Below, in pieces: positions 36,462 to 45,983 of a stretch of DNA of 64,000 nt. The position numbers were made by a program, and so were the translations under genes. Source of the DNA: UBA4416 sp963422675 (GTDB lineage: Bacteria > Bacteroidota > Bacteroidia > B-17B0 > Aurantibacillaceae); the NCBI GenBank assembly GCA_963422675.2, contig CAXVYS010000021.1, forward strand, positions 239,311 to 303,310, in the 5' to 3' direction. The notes beneath the pieces are model-generated. The model saw only the letters and a program-made list of their open reading frames with translations. It did not search any database and was not told where the DNA came from. The first letter of the stretch is position 1. The number at the start of each line of letters is the position of its first letter.

Positions 36462-37421
36462 ATGAAAAATAAATCAATCCTATTCGCATCTGTAGTTGTT
36501 GTTTTAAGTCTTACAAGCTGTAATCATAAAACACCAAGGCCTGTAGAAGGAAAAATAAAAAGAGAAACCATTTCATTCACCCCTAAAGTAACCGGTCGTA
36601 TTTTAAAAATGTATGTTTCCGAAGGTACCCTGGTAAAAACGGGAGATACACTGGCGATGCTGGATGTGCCGGAAGTAACGGCTAAAATAGCACAAGCACA
36701 TGGAGTGGTAAAAGCTACCTCAGCACAGCATTTAATGGCTAATAACGGTGCTACACCAAATCAACTCAAACAATTAAGAGCTAAGTTTGCAGCTACAACA
36801 GAGCAATATGCCTTTGCTCAAAAATCATACAACCGTGCCAAAGCTATGTTTAACGACAGTTTAATGGCCCCACAGGCTTATGACGAAGTTTTTGCAAAAT
36901 ACCAGGCAGCCAAAGCCCAGCTGGATGCAGTAACTGCCGAATTAAATGAAGCGGAAAAAGGAGTAAGGTTTGAAACAAAAGATGCTACGTTGGGTCAGCA
37001 GGAACAGGCATTAGGAGTGTTGGAGGAAGTAGAGGTTGCTTATTCGGAACGTTATATCATTGCCACTAACCAAATGCAAATAGAAACCATTTCTTTACAC
37101 GAAGGGGAGTTAGCTACAGCGGGTTATGCCTTATTTAACGGGTATATTCCTTCCACAACTTATTTCAGATTTACCATTCCCGAAAGTAAAATAGCCGGTT
37201 TCAAAACAGGAGATAGCGTAACAAGCGAAGTACCTTATACAAAAGAAACGTTCGAAGGCAAAATCACTTTTATTAAGCAATTGGCGCGTTACGCAGATAT
37301 TACAGCGGCTTACCCTGATTATGAAATGGAAGAAGCTATTTATGAGATTAAAGTAATTCCAAATACAAGCCAAAAAGCAGAACACTTATTGGTAAATGCA
37401 ACGGTAATTCTTAAACACTAA
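36462..37421 (+). CDS. HlyD-family membrane fusion (periplasmic adaptor) lipoprotein
   Basis: 319 residues. The signal peptide carries a lipobox LTSC (Cys20), so it is anchored by lipid rather than a membrane helix. The barrel-sandwich region (VTGRILKMYVSEGTLVKTGDTLAML) is followed by a long helical hairpin (~85-165) and a beta-barrel domain. Such adaptors connect an inner-membrane pump to TolC. It is 2 bases upstream of the permease gene. The lipid anchor is typical of RND-type adaptors but seen also with ABC-2 systems of the YbhG type. Confidence 0.9.
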   Translation: MKNKSILFASVVVVLSLTSCNHKTPRPVEGKIKRETISFTPKVTGRILKMYVSEGTLVKTGDTLAMLDVPEVTAKIAQAHGVVKATSAQHLMANNGATPNQLKQLRAKFAATTEQYAFAQKSYNRAKAMFNDSLMAPQAYDEVFAKYQAAKAQLDAVTAELNEAEKGVRFETKDATLGQQEQALGVLEEVEVAYSERYIIATNQMQIETISLHEGELATAGYALFNGYIPSTTYFRFTIPESKIAGFKTGDSVTSEVPYTKETFEGKITFIKQLARYADITAAYPDYEMEEAIYEIKVIPNTSQKAEHLLVNATVILKH

Positions 37422-37423
37422 TT

Positions 37424-38641
37424 ATGAAAACCATTCAAAATTTCCTCTACCTGGTTAAAAGAGAATTTTCACTTTTTCTCAAAAACTCAACCTTGCGTTC
37501 TGTATTTATACTGGCTCCCGTTATTTATGCCTTACTTTTTGCTTTTGTGTACAAAGAGGGTAAAGTAACGCATTTGCCTGTAATAGTTGTGGATAAAGAC
37601 AATTCGCCTATGAGCAATCAAATTATTGAAATGCTGCAGGATAACGAAGGCTTATCGATTAAAAAAGTGAAATACGAAAGTACGGATCTCAAAAAAGAAG
37701 TCATTCGGCAGGATGCTGCCGCACTCCTTGTTATACCGGAGCGTTTTGAAGCAGATATGTTACAAAAGCGTTATCCTGAAATAGTAACATACATTAATAC
37801 CTCTAATTTATTAACGGCTAATTTTTCCAGCAAGGCCATTCAGAGCTCTTTAGGGACATTTAGTGCCGGTGCTGAAATAAAGGCATTGCAACGTAAAGGT
37901 ATGTCTGTTTCACAGGCAGCTACACAATACGAACCCTTTAAAGCAAATTACATCAGGCTATATAATGAAACAGGTAATTATTTAACTTTTATGTGGCCTG
38001 CCATGCTGGCTGTTATTTTACAACAGGTTATCCTGTTAGCCATGGCAGTGAGTTTTGCCCAGGAATTTGAAAAGCACACCTTTGCAAAAGAATTTTTAAG
38101 TCGCACACGTTCTGCATTTGGTGCCATACTGGTAAAAGTAATGCCCGTTTGGATTTTATCCATTGCGCACATTATAGTATTTTATATATTTCATAAATTA
38201 TTTCAGGCACCATTACCGCAACATATTTTCAATTTTGCCATCATCAGCTCGTTGTTTGTGATGTCAATTAGTTTTTTGGGAACCTTTTTAAGTATTCTTA
38301 TTCCCGATTCCTTGCGAGCCACCCAAATATTAATGGTTATTTCTACACCGGGTTTTATTATTGGCGGCTTTACCTGGCCATCAGCCTCCATGCCGCTTGC
38401 CATCCAGTATTTTGCTGATATTTTGCCACTTACCCCATTTTTGCACGCCTTTAAAATCTTATTAATTCAGGGAGGAGAACTGAGCGATACCACTCCTTAT
38501 CTGTTACATTTAATGAGTTTAGCAATTGTGTTTGGAATACTGAGTGTACTTGCTTTAAAAATTAAAATAAGAAAAGAACTAAAAGCTCTTCCCTCTGCCG
38601 CAAATAGAGAATCGGAAGCTGGAAATGTAAGTGTTGAGTAA
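37424..38641 (+). CDS. ABC-2 type transporter permease (YhhJ/YbhR-like), no ATPase gene adjacent
   Basis: 405 residues. An N-terminal membrane helix (residues ~20-43) is followed by a large periplasmic domain (to ~180) and five further helices, the ABC-2/DUF3533-like layout of YbhS/YbhR/YhhJ permeases. In these systems a nucleotide-binding subunit is normally encoded next to the permease. Here none is: the next gene is TatD. Either the ATPase is elsewhere in the genome or the protein works in another way. Together with the adaptor and TolC channel it would form a tripartite exporter. Confidence 0.88.
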   Translation: MKTIQNFLYLVKREFSLFLKNSTLRSVFILAPVIYALLFAFVYKEGKVTHLPVIVVDKDNSPMSNQIIEMLQDNEGLSIKKVKYESTDLKKEVIRQDAAALLVIPERFEADMLQKRYPEIVTYINTSNLLTANFSSKAIQSSLGTFSAGAEIKALQRKGMSVSQAATQYEPFKANYIRLYNETGNYLTFMWPAMLAVILQQVILLAMAVSFAQEFEKHTFAKEFLSRTRSAFGAILVKVMPVWILSIAHIIVFYIFHKLFQAPLPQHIFNFAIISSLFVMSISFLGTFLSILIPDSLRATQILMVISTPGFIIGGFTWPSASMPLAIQYFADILPLTPFLHAFKILLIQGGELSDTTPYLLHLMSLAIVFGILSVLALKIKIRKELKALPSAANRESEAGNVSVE

Positions 38642-38685
38642 ATTTTAAATATAAAGTAAGGTGTTATAATTTTTTTGAACTATGT

Positions 38686-39354
38686 TTGAATCTTAAATTG
38701 TACACGGGTAGCCCATATATTGATATACATACACACCATTTATCGCAGGATAATGGTGTGTATGTGTTTAACAACCGTTTTGGGTTTGATACGGCTCTTT
38801 ATACAGCCAGTAGTTTTTCGGTAGGTATTCACCCATGGGATGCAGCAAAGACAATTTCAGTAGCAGAGTTAGAAAAACAGGTAGTACATGAAAACTGTAT
38901 TGCCATAGGAGAATGCGGTCTGGATAAATTAAAAGGCCCGGATCTTGAACAACAAAAAACCATTTTTGAATTTCAGTTGCAACTGGCGGTTAAATACCAT
39001 AAACCGGTTATCATTCATTGTGTAAAAGCATTTGATGAACTTATTCACATCTGTGAACCTTACCATAAAAAGACCCACCTGATCATTCATGGCTTTAATA
39101 AATCAACACAGCTGGCTCAGCAATTAGTAGAGCAGGGGTTTTACCTTTCATTAGGTGTAGCCCTGTTAAACAAAGAAAGCACCGGTTTTTCCGGGATTCC
39201 TTTAAAAAAACTATTTTTAGAAACAGACACTCATGAGTCTGTTTTAATTGAGGAAGTGTATAAAATAGCATCCCTAAAATGGAATATTCAGTTAGATGAC
39301 CTCAAAGAAAAAATTTACAGTAATTTTGTAACCATTAAATTACCAAAGCACTAA
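38686..39354 (+). CDS. TatD family metal-dependent hydrolase
   Basis: 222 residues, TTG start at 38686 because no in-frame ATG precedes the first motif. The TIM-barrel metal ligands are visible: YIDIHTHH (His15, His17), IGECGLDK (Glu), VIIHCVKA (His), LIIHGF (His) and LETDTHE (Asp). Members are 3'-5' DNA exonucleases or related phosphoesterases. It is shorter than the usual ~255 because a loop region is reduced. It is followed by tcdA with a 52-base gap. Confidence 0.88.
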   Translation: MNLKLYTGSPYIDIHTHHLSQDNGVYVFNNRFGFDTALYTASSFSVGIHPWDAAKTISVAELEKQVVHENCIAIGECGLDKLKGPDLEQQKTIFEFQLQLAVKYHKPVIIHCVKAFDELIHICEPYHKKTHLIIHGFNKSTQLAQQLVEQGFYLSLGVALLNKESTGFSGIPLKKLFLETDTHESVLIEEVYKIASLKWNIQLDDLKEKIYSNFVTIKLPKH

Positions 39355-39406
39355 AAACACGCTTGAGTAAATAGTACATTTATGCTCTTTATAGAATTAG
39401 ATAAAT

Positions 39407-40141
39407 ATGGAAGATAAGCACTGGATGCAGAGAACACGCCTGTTGGTGGGTGATAACGGAATGGATGCCTTACAAAAATCCCATGTATTAATTGTTGGAT
39501 TAGGTGGGGTTGGCTCTTATGCGGCCGAAGCATTGTGTAGGGCAGGCGTTGGGGAATTAACCATTGTAGATGGAGATGTAGTGGATCCAACAAACAGGAA
39601 CCGCCAGTTGCAGGCATTATCAACTACCCACGGTATGGGTAAAGCAGTGTTAATGCAGGAACGGATGTTACAAATTAACCCTTATGTTAAATTAAATATT
39701 ATTTCTGAATTTCAGGATCCTGAAAAAATGGTGGCTCTGTTGCAAAACCAATTCGATTATGTGATTGACGCCATCGACAGCATTACTCCTAAAGTACATT
39801 TGATAAAAACGGCCAAAGAAATGGGACATAAGATTGTTTCTTCGATGGGAGCAGGAGGCAAAATGGATCCTACTCAATTAAAAGTAGTGGATATATCAAA
39901 AACGTGTCATTGTCCAATGGCATACTACTTAAGAAAGCGGTTAAAAGAAGTTGGAATCAAAAAAGGAATAAAAGCAGTTTTTTCGACGGAGTTACCCGAT
40001 AAAAAATCAATTATGAAAACAGACGGATCTAATTTTAAAAAATCGGCTTACGGTACAATTTCCTATATCCCGGCTGTATTTGGTATGACCTGTGCCTCTG
40101 TCGTTATAAGAGATTTGATTGAGTGGAAAGAAATTAAGTAG
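39407..40141 (+). CDS. tcdA: tRNA threonylcarbamoyladenosine dehydratase (ThiF/E1-like)
   Basis: 244 residues. The ATP-binding motif GLGGVGSYAAEALCRAGVG (31-49), Asp55 in IVDGD and the NRNRQLQ block are those of TcdA/CsdL. HWMQRTRLLVGDNGMDAL at the N-terminus is the usual E1-like lead-in of the bacterial family. The enzyme converts t6A37 to cyclic t6A at position 37 of ANN-decoding tRNAs. The cysteine relay (Cys-His-Cys) of sulfur-carrying ThiF proteins is reduced, favouring the TcdA assignment. It is downstream of TatD and may share its transcript. Confidence 0.9.
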   Translation: MEDKHWMQRTRLLVGDNGMDALQKSHVLIVGLGGVGSYAAEALCRAGVGELTIVDGDVVDPTNRNRQLQALSTTHGMGKAVLMQERMLQINPYVKLNIISEFQDPEKMVALLQNQFDYVIDAIDSITPKVHLIKTAKEMGHKIVSSMGAGGKMDPTQLKVVDISKTCHCPMAYYLRKRLKEVGIKKGIKAVFSTELPDKKSIMKTDGSNFKKSAYGTISYIPAVFGMTCASVVIRDLIEWKEIK

Positions 40142-40199
40142 TTTTTACCTGATAAAGGTTTAAAAAGTGGGGAGGGATCATGATAATTTAACAAATATT

Positions 40200-40229
40200 T
40201 TGATTTTAAATTAATTTTCGTTATTATTG
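40200..40229 (+). promoter_or_regulatory. Candidate promoter of first tandem M43 gene
   Basis: TTG at 40200-40202, 19-base spacer, TATTATTG at 40222-40229 (one mismatch to TAnnTTTG). The same layout occurs upstream of the paralog at 42848. Confidence 0.45.
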
Positions 40230-40272
40230 TAATAGATAAATCCCCAATTTATTTACTTAAACCTTTATTAAA

Positions 40273-42552
40273 ATGAAAAAATCACTATTTTTCGTTGCAT
40301 CGTGTCTGTTACTGGACGTTTCCCTTTCGCAAGCGCAAAGTGTTCCTCAATGTGGATCTGACAAAGCAAAAGATTATTTTATAAAAAATTTGCCGGGCTA
40401 CAAAGAGCAACTTGAAATTGCCAACGCTAAAAATGCTCAGGAATTTCAGGCTTACAAAGTAAGATTAGATGCTGAAAGGGCATCTGCCAACAAATCGGCT
40501 ACTGCTAATTCGGCCACGTACACTTATACGATTCCGGTAGTATTTCATGTATTGCACACTAATGGCCCCGAAAATGTTTCTGATGCGAGCTGTATAGCAG
40601 CTTTGGCAGAAGTAAATAAGGATTATGCCAAACAGGGAGCCGATACAAATACGATCGATCCATTGTATGCGCCTTTATATGTAAACTCGCATATGCATTT
40701 TGTACTGGCAAAAAAGGATCCTTCCGGAAACTGCACCACAGGTATCGTGCATCATTACGATGAAAATACGCAATGGAAGCAAAGCAATTTATACAATTAC
40801 AAATACAGTACTGTTGGTACTTTTAACTGGTCACCTTCCAGGTACCTAAATATATATGTGGTTGATAATATCATAGGAGATATACAGGATGGTCTTGGTA
40901 TCGGAGGTTATACCTATAAACCGGGTACAGCACCCAATGTAGGTTCAGATGCGATTGTATTATCCTTGAATTTATTATTAAGTCCTGCTTCCCGTGGCCT
41001 GAGTCATGAAATAGGGCATTGGTTTGGTTTAAGCCATGTGTTTGATGGAAATGGAGGATTCAGACTGTCGCCAAAAGAAACAACCGCTTTAAATGTGGGA
41101 TACAGATGTGGAAATGACGATATTGCAGATACCCCTAAAACACCGGGTTTCGTGAGCATCTGTCCAAACTATTTGACCTTATTGGATTCTTGTGATCCCG
41201 GCAAAAGACCAAACATTCATAACATTATGGATTATGCCTCTTGTCCAAAAATGTTTACACAGGGCCAAACCGATAAAATGCGTTTTTCAGCATCATCGGC
41301 AACTGCCAACAGAAATTACCTGGTAGATACAACGAATTTAGTGTTTACAGGTATCTATAACAAAAACATCGTAAGCATCGATATAAATACAAATGATACT
41401 GTTTTTGCTTATACAGTGGCTCCATTAACCACCTGTGCTCCTATAGCGGATTTTTATGCGAATAAGGCTAAATCATGCCAGGGACAAACCGTATTATATA
41501 ACAGTACTTCCTATAATAATACAACCGGCTTAACCTATTCATGGAACTTTGATGGAGGAGCTCCTGCAACCTCTACATTGGCAACACCTTCGGTTACTTA
41601 TTCTGTACCGGGGAATTATTCTACAACATTAACCATTACAAATGCTGCAGGTACCAGTACAAAAGTACGTGCGCCATTTATGAATACTTCCTGGCATGTT
41701 GATCAGATAGCTTATCCTTCTATGGAAAGTTTTGAAAATGTATCTTACTTATTACCTGTGGGCTGGACTGCCATTAATAAAGATTATGGATCTTTAACCT
41801 GGCAATTGGCAAATTACGGATCACAAGGATCGGGTAAATGTATGATTTTGCCTAATGCTAATGGAATGGGTAATGTATTTCCAAGCGGAAATGTAGACAT
41901 ACTTGAAACCAATCAGTTTAATTTTAATAATACAACAGCGATAACTGTATCTTATGATTATTCATATGCCAGAAAGCCCTCTACACCTGCCGACGATGTA
42001 TTCAAATTTGAATACTCTACAGATTGTGGAGGTACATGGAGCACTATGCCAAGCACACCTACCGCAAGCTTATTAGCGCAAAGTGGCGGAACGGTAACTG
42101 CTCCTTACATTCCCTATTCACAATCTAAATGGGTTACAAAAACGTATCCTTCTACAGCAATAGGTATATTAAACGGTAAATCCGATGTTAAATTCCGTTT
42201 CTGGTTTCAAAACGATGCAACAGCCACTGCGCAAAACTTTTACATTGATAATTTCAATATTACAGGAACGGTTGGTTTGGATGAGTTAGAAAACACGATA
42301 GGCTTATCTATCTACCCTAATCCTACAACTGCTTCATCTACCCTTGAATTTACATCTCCTGTAAATGTTAAGATGAATGTAACGGTGATTGATGTGATGG
42401 GAAGGATTGTAGAAGAAAATAATTTTGACGCTACAGCCGGTGCTTTAACCAAATACAGTGTAAATAAAAATGCGACTTTAAAAGCAGGTATTTACTTTGT
42501 ATCTTTAAGTTTAAACAACCAAAAAATCACTAAAAAATTAATCATAGAATAA
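40273..42552 (+). CDS. T9SS-sorted M43 (pappalysin-like) zinc metalloprotease with PKD domain, first tandem copy
   Basis: 759 residues. Signal peptide to about residue 22 (SQAQ), propeptide-like region, then the YTIPVVFHVLH block (86-96). The zinc site HEIGHWFGLSH places ligands at His245, His249 and His255, with Glu246 catalytic; the Met-turn is in IMDYASCPKMF. A PKD domain (~385-470, SWNFDGGAPATST) and a jelly-roll-like region precede the T9SS type A tail (SIYPNPTTASS, ending KKLIIE). It is secreted by T9SS and attached or released outside. Its ~70-residue tail and its DNA are almost identical to the tail of the next gene, although the catalytic domains differ more. Confidence 0.93.
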   Translation: MKKSLFFVASCLLLDVSLSQAQSVPQCGSDKAKDYFIKNLPGYKEQLEIANAKNAQEFQAYKVRLDAERASANKSATANSATYTYTIPVVFHVLHTNGPENVSDASCIAALAEVNKDYAKQGADTNTIDPLYAPLYVNSHMHFVLAKKDPSGNCTTGIVHHYDENTQWKQSNLYNYKYSTVGTFNWSPSRYLNIYVVDNIIGDIQDGLGIGGYTYKPGTAPNVGSDAIVLSLNLLLSPASRGLSHEIGHWFGLSHVFDGNGGFRLSPKETTALNVGYRCGNDDIADTPKTPGFVSICPNYLTLLDSCDPGKRPNIHNIMDYASCPKMFTQGQTDKMRFSASSATANRNYLVDTTNLVFTGIYNKNIVSIDINTNDTVFAYTVAPLTTCAPIADFYANKAKSCQGQTVLYNSTSYNNTTGLTYSWNFDGGAPATSTLATPSVTYSVPGNYSTTLTITNAAGTSTKVRAPFMNTSWHVDQIAYPSMESFENVSYLLPVGWTAINKDYGSLTWQLANYGSQGSGKCMILPNANGMGNVFPSGNVDILETNQFNFNNTTAITVSYDYSYARKPSTPADDVFKFEYSTDCGGTWSTMPSTPTASLLAQSGGTVTAPYIPYSQSKWVTKTYPSTAIGILNGKSDVKFRFWFQNDATATAQNFYIDNFNITGTVGLDELENTIGLSIYPNPTTASSTLEFTSPVNVKMNVTVIDVMGRIVEENNFDATAGALTKYSVNKNATLKAGIYFVSLSLNNQKITKKLIIE

Positions 42553-42571
42553 TTCCTTTTAAAAGGACTTA

Positions 42572-42606
42572 AACGCCTTTCCTTGTCAGGAAGGGCGTTT
42601 TTTATT
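42572..42606 (+). terminator. Intrinsic terminator after first tandem protease
   Basis: AACGCCTTTCCT pairs with AGGAAGGGCGTT (one G-T wobble) around TGTC, followed by T-rich sequence. Confidence 0.85.
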
Positions 42607-42765
42607 TTAACACTATTCTGTTTTTACCTGAGGTAATGAGCTTATTTAATAACAGAGTATAAGTAGTTAATAGTGAGTGAGTTTGTTTGTAAGAAAAGTG
42701 GGTTTAAGAGGCCTTTATCCTGAGTTATAATCATCGGTTTATTGAAAACAATTTTAACTTATTTT

Positions 42766-42796
42766 TTGCTTTTACATCAATTAATTATTAAGTTTG
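42766..42796 (+). promoter_or_regulatory. Promoter of second tandem M43 gene
   Basis: TTG at 42766-42768, 20-base spacer, TAAGTTTG at 42789-42796: a full match to the Bacteroidota -33/-7 consensus, 51 bases before the ATG at 42848. Confidence 0.65.
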
Positions 42797-42847
42797 TGAG
42801 AAATAAATCCCCTTTATTTAAACTAAACTGTTTATTTTTATTATAAA

Positions 42848-45097
42848 ATGAAAAAATTATTACTTAGTGCTACCGCATTTCTTTCATTAGTTGTTACTAC
42901 CGGTAACGCACAAACCAAACAAATTAGTCCTTGTGCTACTTATAAAGCTCAGGAGTATTACATTCAAAATATCCCTGGATATAAAGAGAAATTAGAAATA
43001 GCGAATGCTAAAAATGCTCAGGAATTTGAATCTTATAAACAAAAATTAATTCAGGATAAAGCTGCTCACAGATCTACTACCAGTAATCCGGCAAGTTACA
43101 CTTATACTATTCCTGTAGTATTTCATATTTTGCATATGAACGGTCCTGAAAATATAGCAGATGCCGTGTGTATTGCTGCATTGGATCAGGTAAATAAAGA
43201 TTATGCAAGACAAGGAAGTGATGTTGCGACTATCGATCCTTTATATGCTCCATTATATGTGAACTCCAATATGCATTTTGTGTTGGCAAAAAAAGATCCA
43301 TACGGAAATTGCACAAATGGGATTGTTCATCATTATGATGAAAATACAGAATGGGATCAAAGTAATTTATACAATTATAAATACAGTACTGTTGGTACCT
43401 ATAACTGGTCATCTTCAAGATACCTTAACGTATACATTGTAGATGCTATTATTCCTCAGGGATCTGTTTTAGGTGGTGGAACAATTGTTGGGTATACTCA
43501 TTTACCGGGTACAGCACCAAATACAGGTTCTGATGCGATTGTTTACAATTGCCACTTTTTAAATTTAACTGATGCCCGTTCATTAAGTCATGAAATTGGC
43601 CATTGGTTTGGTTTAAGTCATACTTTTGGAGGAACAAATGATGCAGGAGTGATTTGCGGAAATGATGATATTTATGATACTCCGGCAACTGCGGGTTTCT
43701 ATAGTACTTGTCCTAACTATATTACATTGAATGATTCTTGTGATCCGGGTCACAGACCAAATATGCAAAACTTCATGGATTATTCAGGTTGCCCTAAGAT
43801 GTTTACACAAGGTCAAACGGATAAAATGCGTTTTTCAGCAGAATCAGCAACTGCCAACAGAAATTACCTGGTAGATACAACTAACTTAGTGTTTACAGGA
43901 CTCTATACCAAAAGCATCGTAAGTATTAACCCAAATACAAACGATACTATTTTCTCATATGCTGTTGCACCTTCTGCAACATGTTCACCAGTAGCTGATT
44001 TTTACGCAACCAAAGCTAAATCATGCCAGGGGCAAGTGGTAGCTTACAATAGCACTTCTTTTAATAATACGACGGGTTTAACTTATTCATGGCAATTTGA
44101 AGGCGGAGCACCTGCAACATCTACATTGGCAACACCTTCGGTTACCTATTCTGTACCGGGTAGTTATTCTACTACATTAACTGTTACAAATGTAGCAGGT
44201 ACCAGTACAAAAGTACGCACGCCATTTATTGATGTTTCATGGCATGTTGATCAGGTAGCTTATCCTTCTATGGAAGGTTTTGAAAATGTATCTTACTTAT
44301 TACCTGTGGGCTGGACATCCATTAATAAAGATTATGGATCTTTATCCTGGCAATTGGCAAATTACGGATCACTAGGATCAAGTAAATGTATGATACTGCC
44401 TAATGCCAATAATGTAGGTATGACTCTTACCGGCAAAAATGTGGATATCCTTGAAACCAATCAGTTTAATTTTAATAATACAACAGGAATAACGGTATCT
44501 TTTGATTATTCATATGCCAGAAAACCGGGTGTAACTGGTGATGTATTCAAATTTGAATATTCTACAGATTGTGGTGGTACATGGACCGCTATGCCTAGTT
44601 CACCAAGTGCTACGTTATTATCGCAAAGCGGTGGTACTGTAACTGCTCCTTACGTTCCTTATTCTCAATCCAAATGGGCTACAAAAACGTATCCTGCTTT
44701 GTCTTTAGGTCCCTTAAACGGTAAATCTGATGTTAAATTCCGTTTCTGGTTTCAAAACGATCCAACTGCGTCAGCGCAAAACCTTTACATTGATAATTTC
44801 AATATTACAGGAACGGTTGGTTTAGATGAGTTAGAAAACACGATAGGCTTATCTATCTACCCTAATCCTACAACTGCTTCATCTACCCTTGAATTTACAT
44901 CTCCTGTAAATGCTAAGGTGAATGTAACGGTGATTGATGTGATGGGAAGGATTGTAGAGGAAAACAATTTTGACGCTACAGCTGGTGCTTTAACCAAATA
45001 CAGTGTAAATAGAAATGCGACTTTAAAAGCAGGTATTTACTTTGTATCTTTAAGTTTAAACAACCAAAAAATCACTAAAAAATTAATTGTTGAATAA
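42848..45097 (+). CDS. T9SS-sorted M43 (pappalysin-like) zinc metalloprotease with PKD domain, second tandem copy
   Basis: 749 residues with the same architecture as the preceding gene: signal peptide ending near NAQ, YTIPVVFHILH block, zinc site HEIGHWFGLSH (His248, Glu249, His252, His258), Met-turn NFMDYSGCPKMF, PKD domain (SWQFEGGAPATST), jelly-roll-like region and a T9SS type A tail ending KKLIVE. It has its own promoter and terminator, so expression can differ from the first copy. The N-terminal half is more AT-rich at third codon positions than the first copy. It is a paralog from tandem duplication. Confidence 0.93.
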   Translation: MKKLLLSATAFLSLVVTTGNAQTKQISPCATYKAQEYYIQNIPGYKEKLEIANAKNAQEFESYKQKLIQDKAAHRSTTSNPASYTYTIPVVFHILHMNGPENIADAVCIAALDQVNKDYARQGSDVATIDPLYAPLYVNSNMHFVLAKKDPYGNCTNGIVHHYDENTEWDQSNLYNYKYSTVGTYNWSSSRYLNVYIVDAIIPQGSVLGGGTIVGYTHLPGTAPNTGSDAIVYNCHFLNLTDARSLSHEIGHWFGLSHTFGGTNDAGVICGNDDIYDTPATAGFYSTCPNYITLNDSCDPGHRPNMQNFMDYSGCPKMFTQGQTDKMRFSAESATANRNYLVDTTNLVFTGLYTKSIVSINPNTNDTIFSYAVAPSATCSPVADFYATKAKSCQGQVVAYNSTSFNNTTGLTYSWQFEGGAPATSTLATPSVTYSVPGSYSTTLTVTNVAGTSTKVRTPFIDVSWHVDQVAYPSMEGFENVSYLLPVGWTSINKDYGSLSWQLANYGSLGSSKCMILPNANNVGMTLTGKNVDILETNQFNFNNTTGITVSFDYSYARKPGVTGDVFKFEYSTDCGGTWTAMPSSPSATLLSQSGGTVTAPYVPYSQSKWATKTYPALSLGPLNGKSDVKFRFWFQNDPTASAQNLYIDNFNITGTVGLDELENTIGLSIYPNPTTASSTLEFTSPVNAKVNVTVIDVMGRIVEENNFDATAGALTKYSVNRNATLKAGIYFVSLSLNNQKITKKLIVE

Positions 45098-45117
45098 TTA
45101 ATTTTTAAATAAATATA

Positions 45118-45153
45118 AAAAAACGCCCTTCTTTGCTTAGAAGGGCGTTTTTT
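45118..45153 (+). terminator. Intrinsic terminator after second tandem protease
   Basis: Perfect 15-base stem AAAAAACGCCCTTCT (45118-45132) / AGAAGGGCGTTTTTT (45139-45153) with a six-base loop. The stem core is the same as in the terminator after the first copy, so it was duplicated with the gene. Confidence 0.9.
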
Positions 45154-45188
45154 GTTTTAAAAACTCTCCTCTTGATTATAAAAACAAG

Positions 45189-45196
45189 TATATTTG
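45189..45196 (+). promoter_or_regulatory. Candidate -7 element for TPR protein
   Basis: TATATTTG matches TAnnTTTG 51 bases before the ATG at 45247. The nearest TTG (45172) gives a spacer of only 14, so the -33 is uncertain. Confidence 0.45.
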
Positions 45197-45246
45197 CCGG
45201 CTCAATCGCAGCAAAAACCGAACAACATTAATACAATCTTTTTAAA

Positions 45247-45900
45247 ATGAAATTTTTACGTTTTTATATTCTTTACCGTCTTCAAATTATTATTGCCCTT
45301 ATTGTATTAGGTGTACTATCTCACATTTATATGGATGCTGTAACAGCCTGGATCTGTTACATTCTGGCATTTGTATCCACTATATTATATTTTATGATAG
45401 GCACGATGAGATTGGTTCAGGAAGCAGTTACCGAAGGGGATGTGGATAAAGCCATGGTCTATATGGAAAAGATCAAATTTCCCCGTTTATTGTTTAAGCC
45501 GGTGCGTTCAGGGTATTACATTTTACAAAGTAATTTATCGATGGCTACTAATGATTTGGATAAAGCAGAAGCTAACATCAGAAAAAGCCTTAAAATAAAA
45601 TCTAAAATTGCAGGCGATATGGAAGGTTCCAATTTATTGCAATTAGGATTTATTGAATTAAAAAAAGGAAACACCAAACAAGCCCGTTTACATTTAATGG
45701 ATGCTGTAAAAGCAGGGATTCCTGATAAAGACAGTATGGCAGCGGCTTACTTACAATTATGTAATATTGAAGCGCAACGGATGCAATATAAAATAGCCAA
45801 ACAGTATTTTAAAAAGGCAAAAGACCTGAAACCAAAAACGGAAGAAATTGTGAGCCAGCTTAAAACGATGGAAAAGCAAATTAACCGGATGCCAGGATAA
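45247..45900 (+). CDS. Membrane-anchored tetratricopeptide-repeat protein
   Basis: 217 residues. Two N-terminal membrane helices (~9-25 and ~32-53) are followed by a cytoplasmic region with TPR-like helix pairs: GDVDKAMVYMEKIKFPRLLFKP, NDLDKAEANIRKSLKIKSK, GNTKQARLHLMDAVKAGIPD and YKIAKQYFKKAKDLKPKTE. TPR proteins act as scaffolds. It stands between a terminator and its own terminator, so it is monocistronic. Function is unknown. Confidence 0.8.
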   Translation: MKFLRFYILYRLQIIIALIVLGVLSHIYMDAVTAWICYILAFVSTILYFMIGTMRLVQEAVTEGDVDKAMVYMEKIKFPRLLFKPVRSGYYILQSNLSMATNDLDKAEANIRKSLKIKSKIAGDMEGSNLLQLGFIELKKGNTKQARLHLMDAVKAGIPDKDSMAAAYLQLCNIEAQRMQYKIAKQYFKKAKDLKPKTEEIVSQLKTMEKQINRMPG

Positions 45901-45921
45901 TAGACTCAAAAATTTTAATTT

Positions 45922-45953
45922 AAAAAAGCTGAATAGATGTATTCAGCTTTTTT
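45922..45953. terminator. Bidirectional terminator between convergent genes
   Basis: AAAAAAGCTGAAT (45922-45934) pairs with ATTCAGCTTTTTT (45941-45953) around AGATGT. A-runs and T-runs on both sides serve the TPR gene and the minus-strand HD gene. Confidence 0.85.
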
Positions 45954-45983
45954 GTTTTTGACTAATCTATTTTGTTTGAACGG

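Larger units (their letters stand above)
42553..42847. other. Intergenic region between tandem proteases
   Basis: 295 bases with no gene. It holds the terminator of the first copy (42572-42606) and the promoter of the second (42766-42796). The middle is AT-rich with no further structure seen. Confidence 0.5.

Noticed and set aside
39351..39623. Minus-strand frame antisense to tcdA start
   Set aside because: Shadow of the conserved ThiF nucleotide-binding region.
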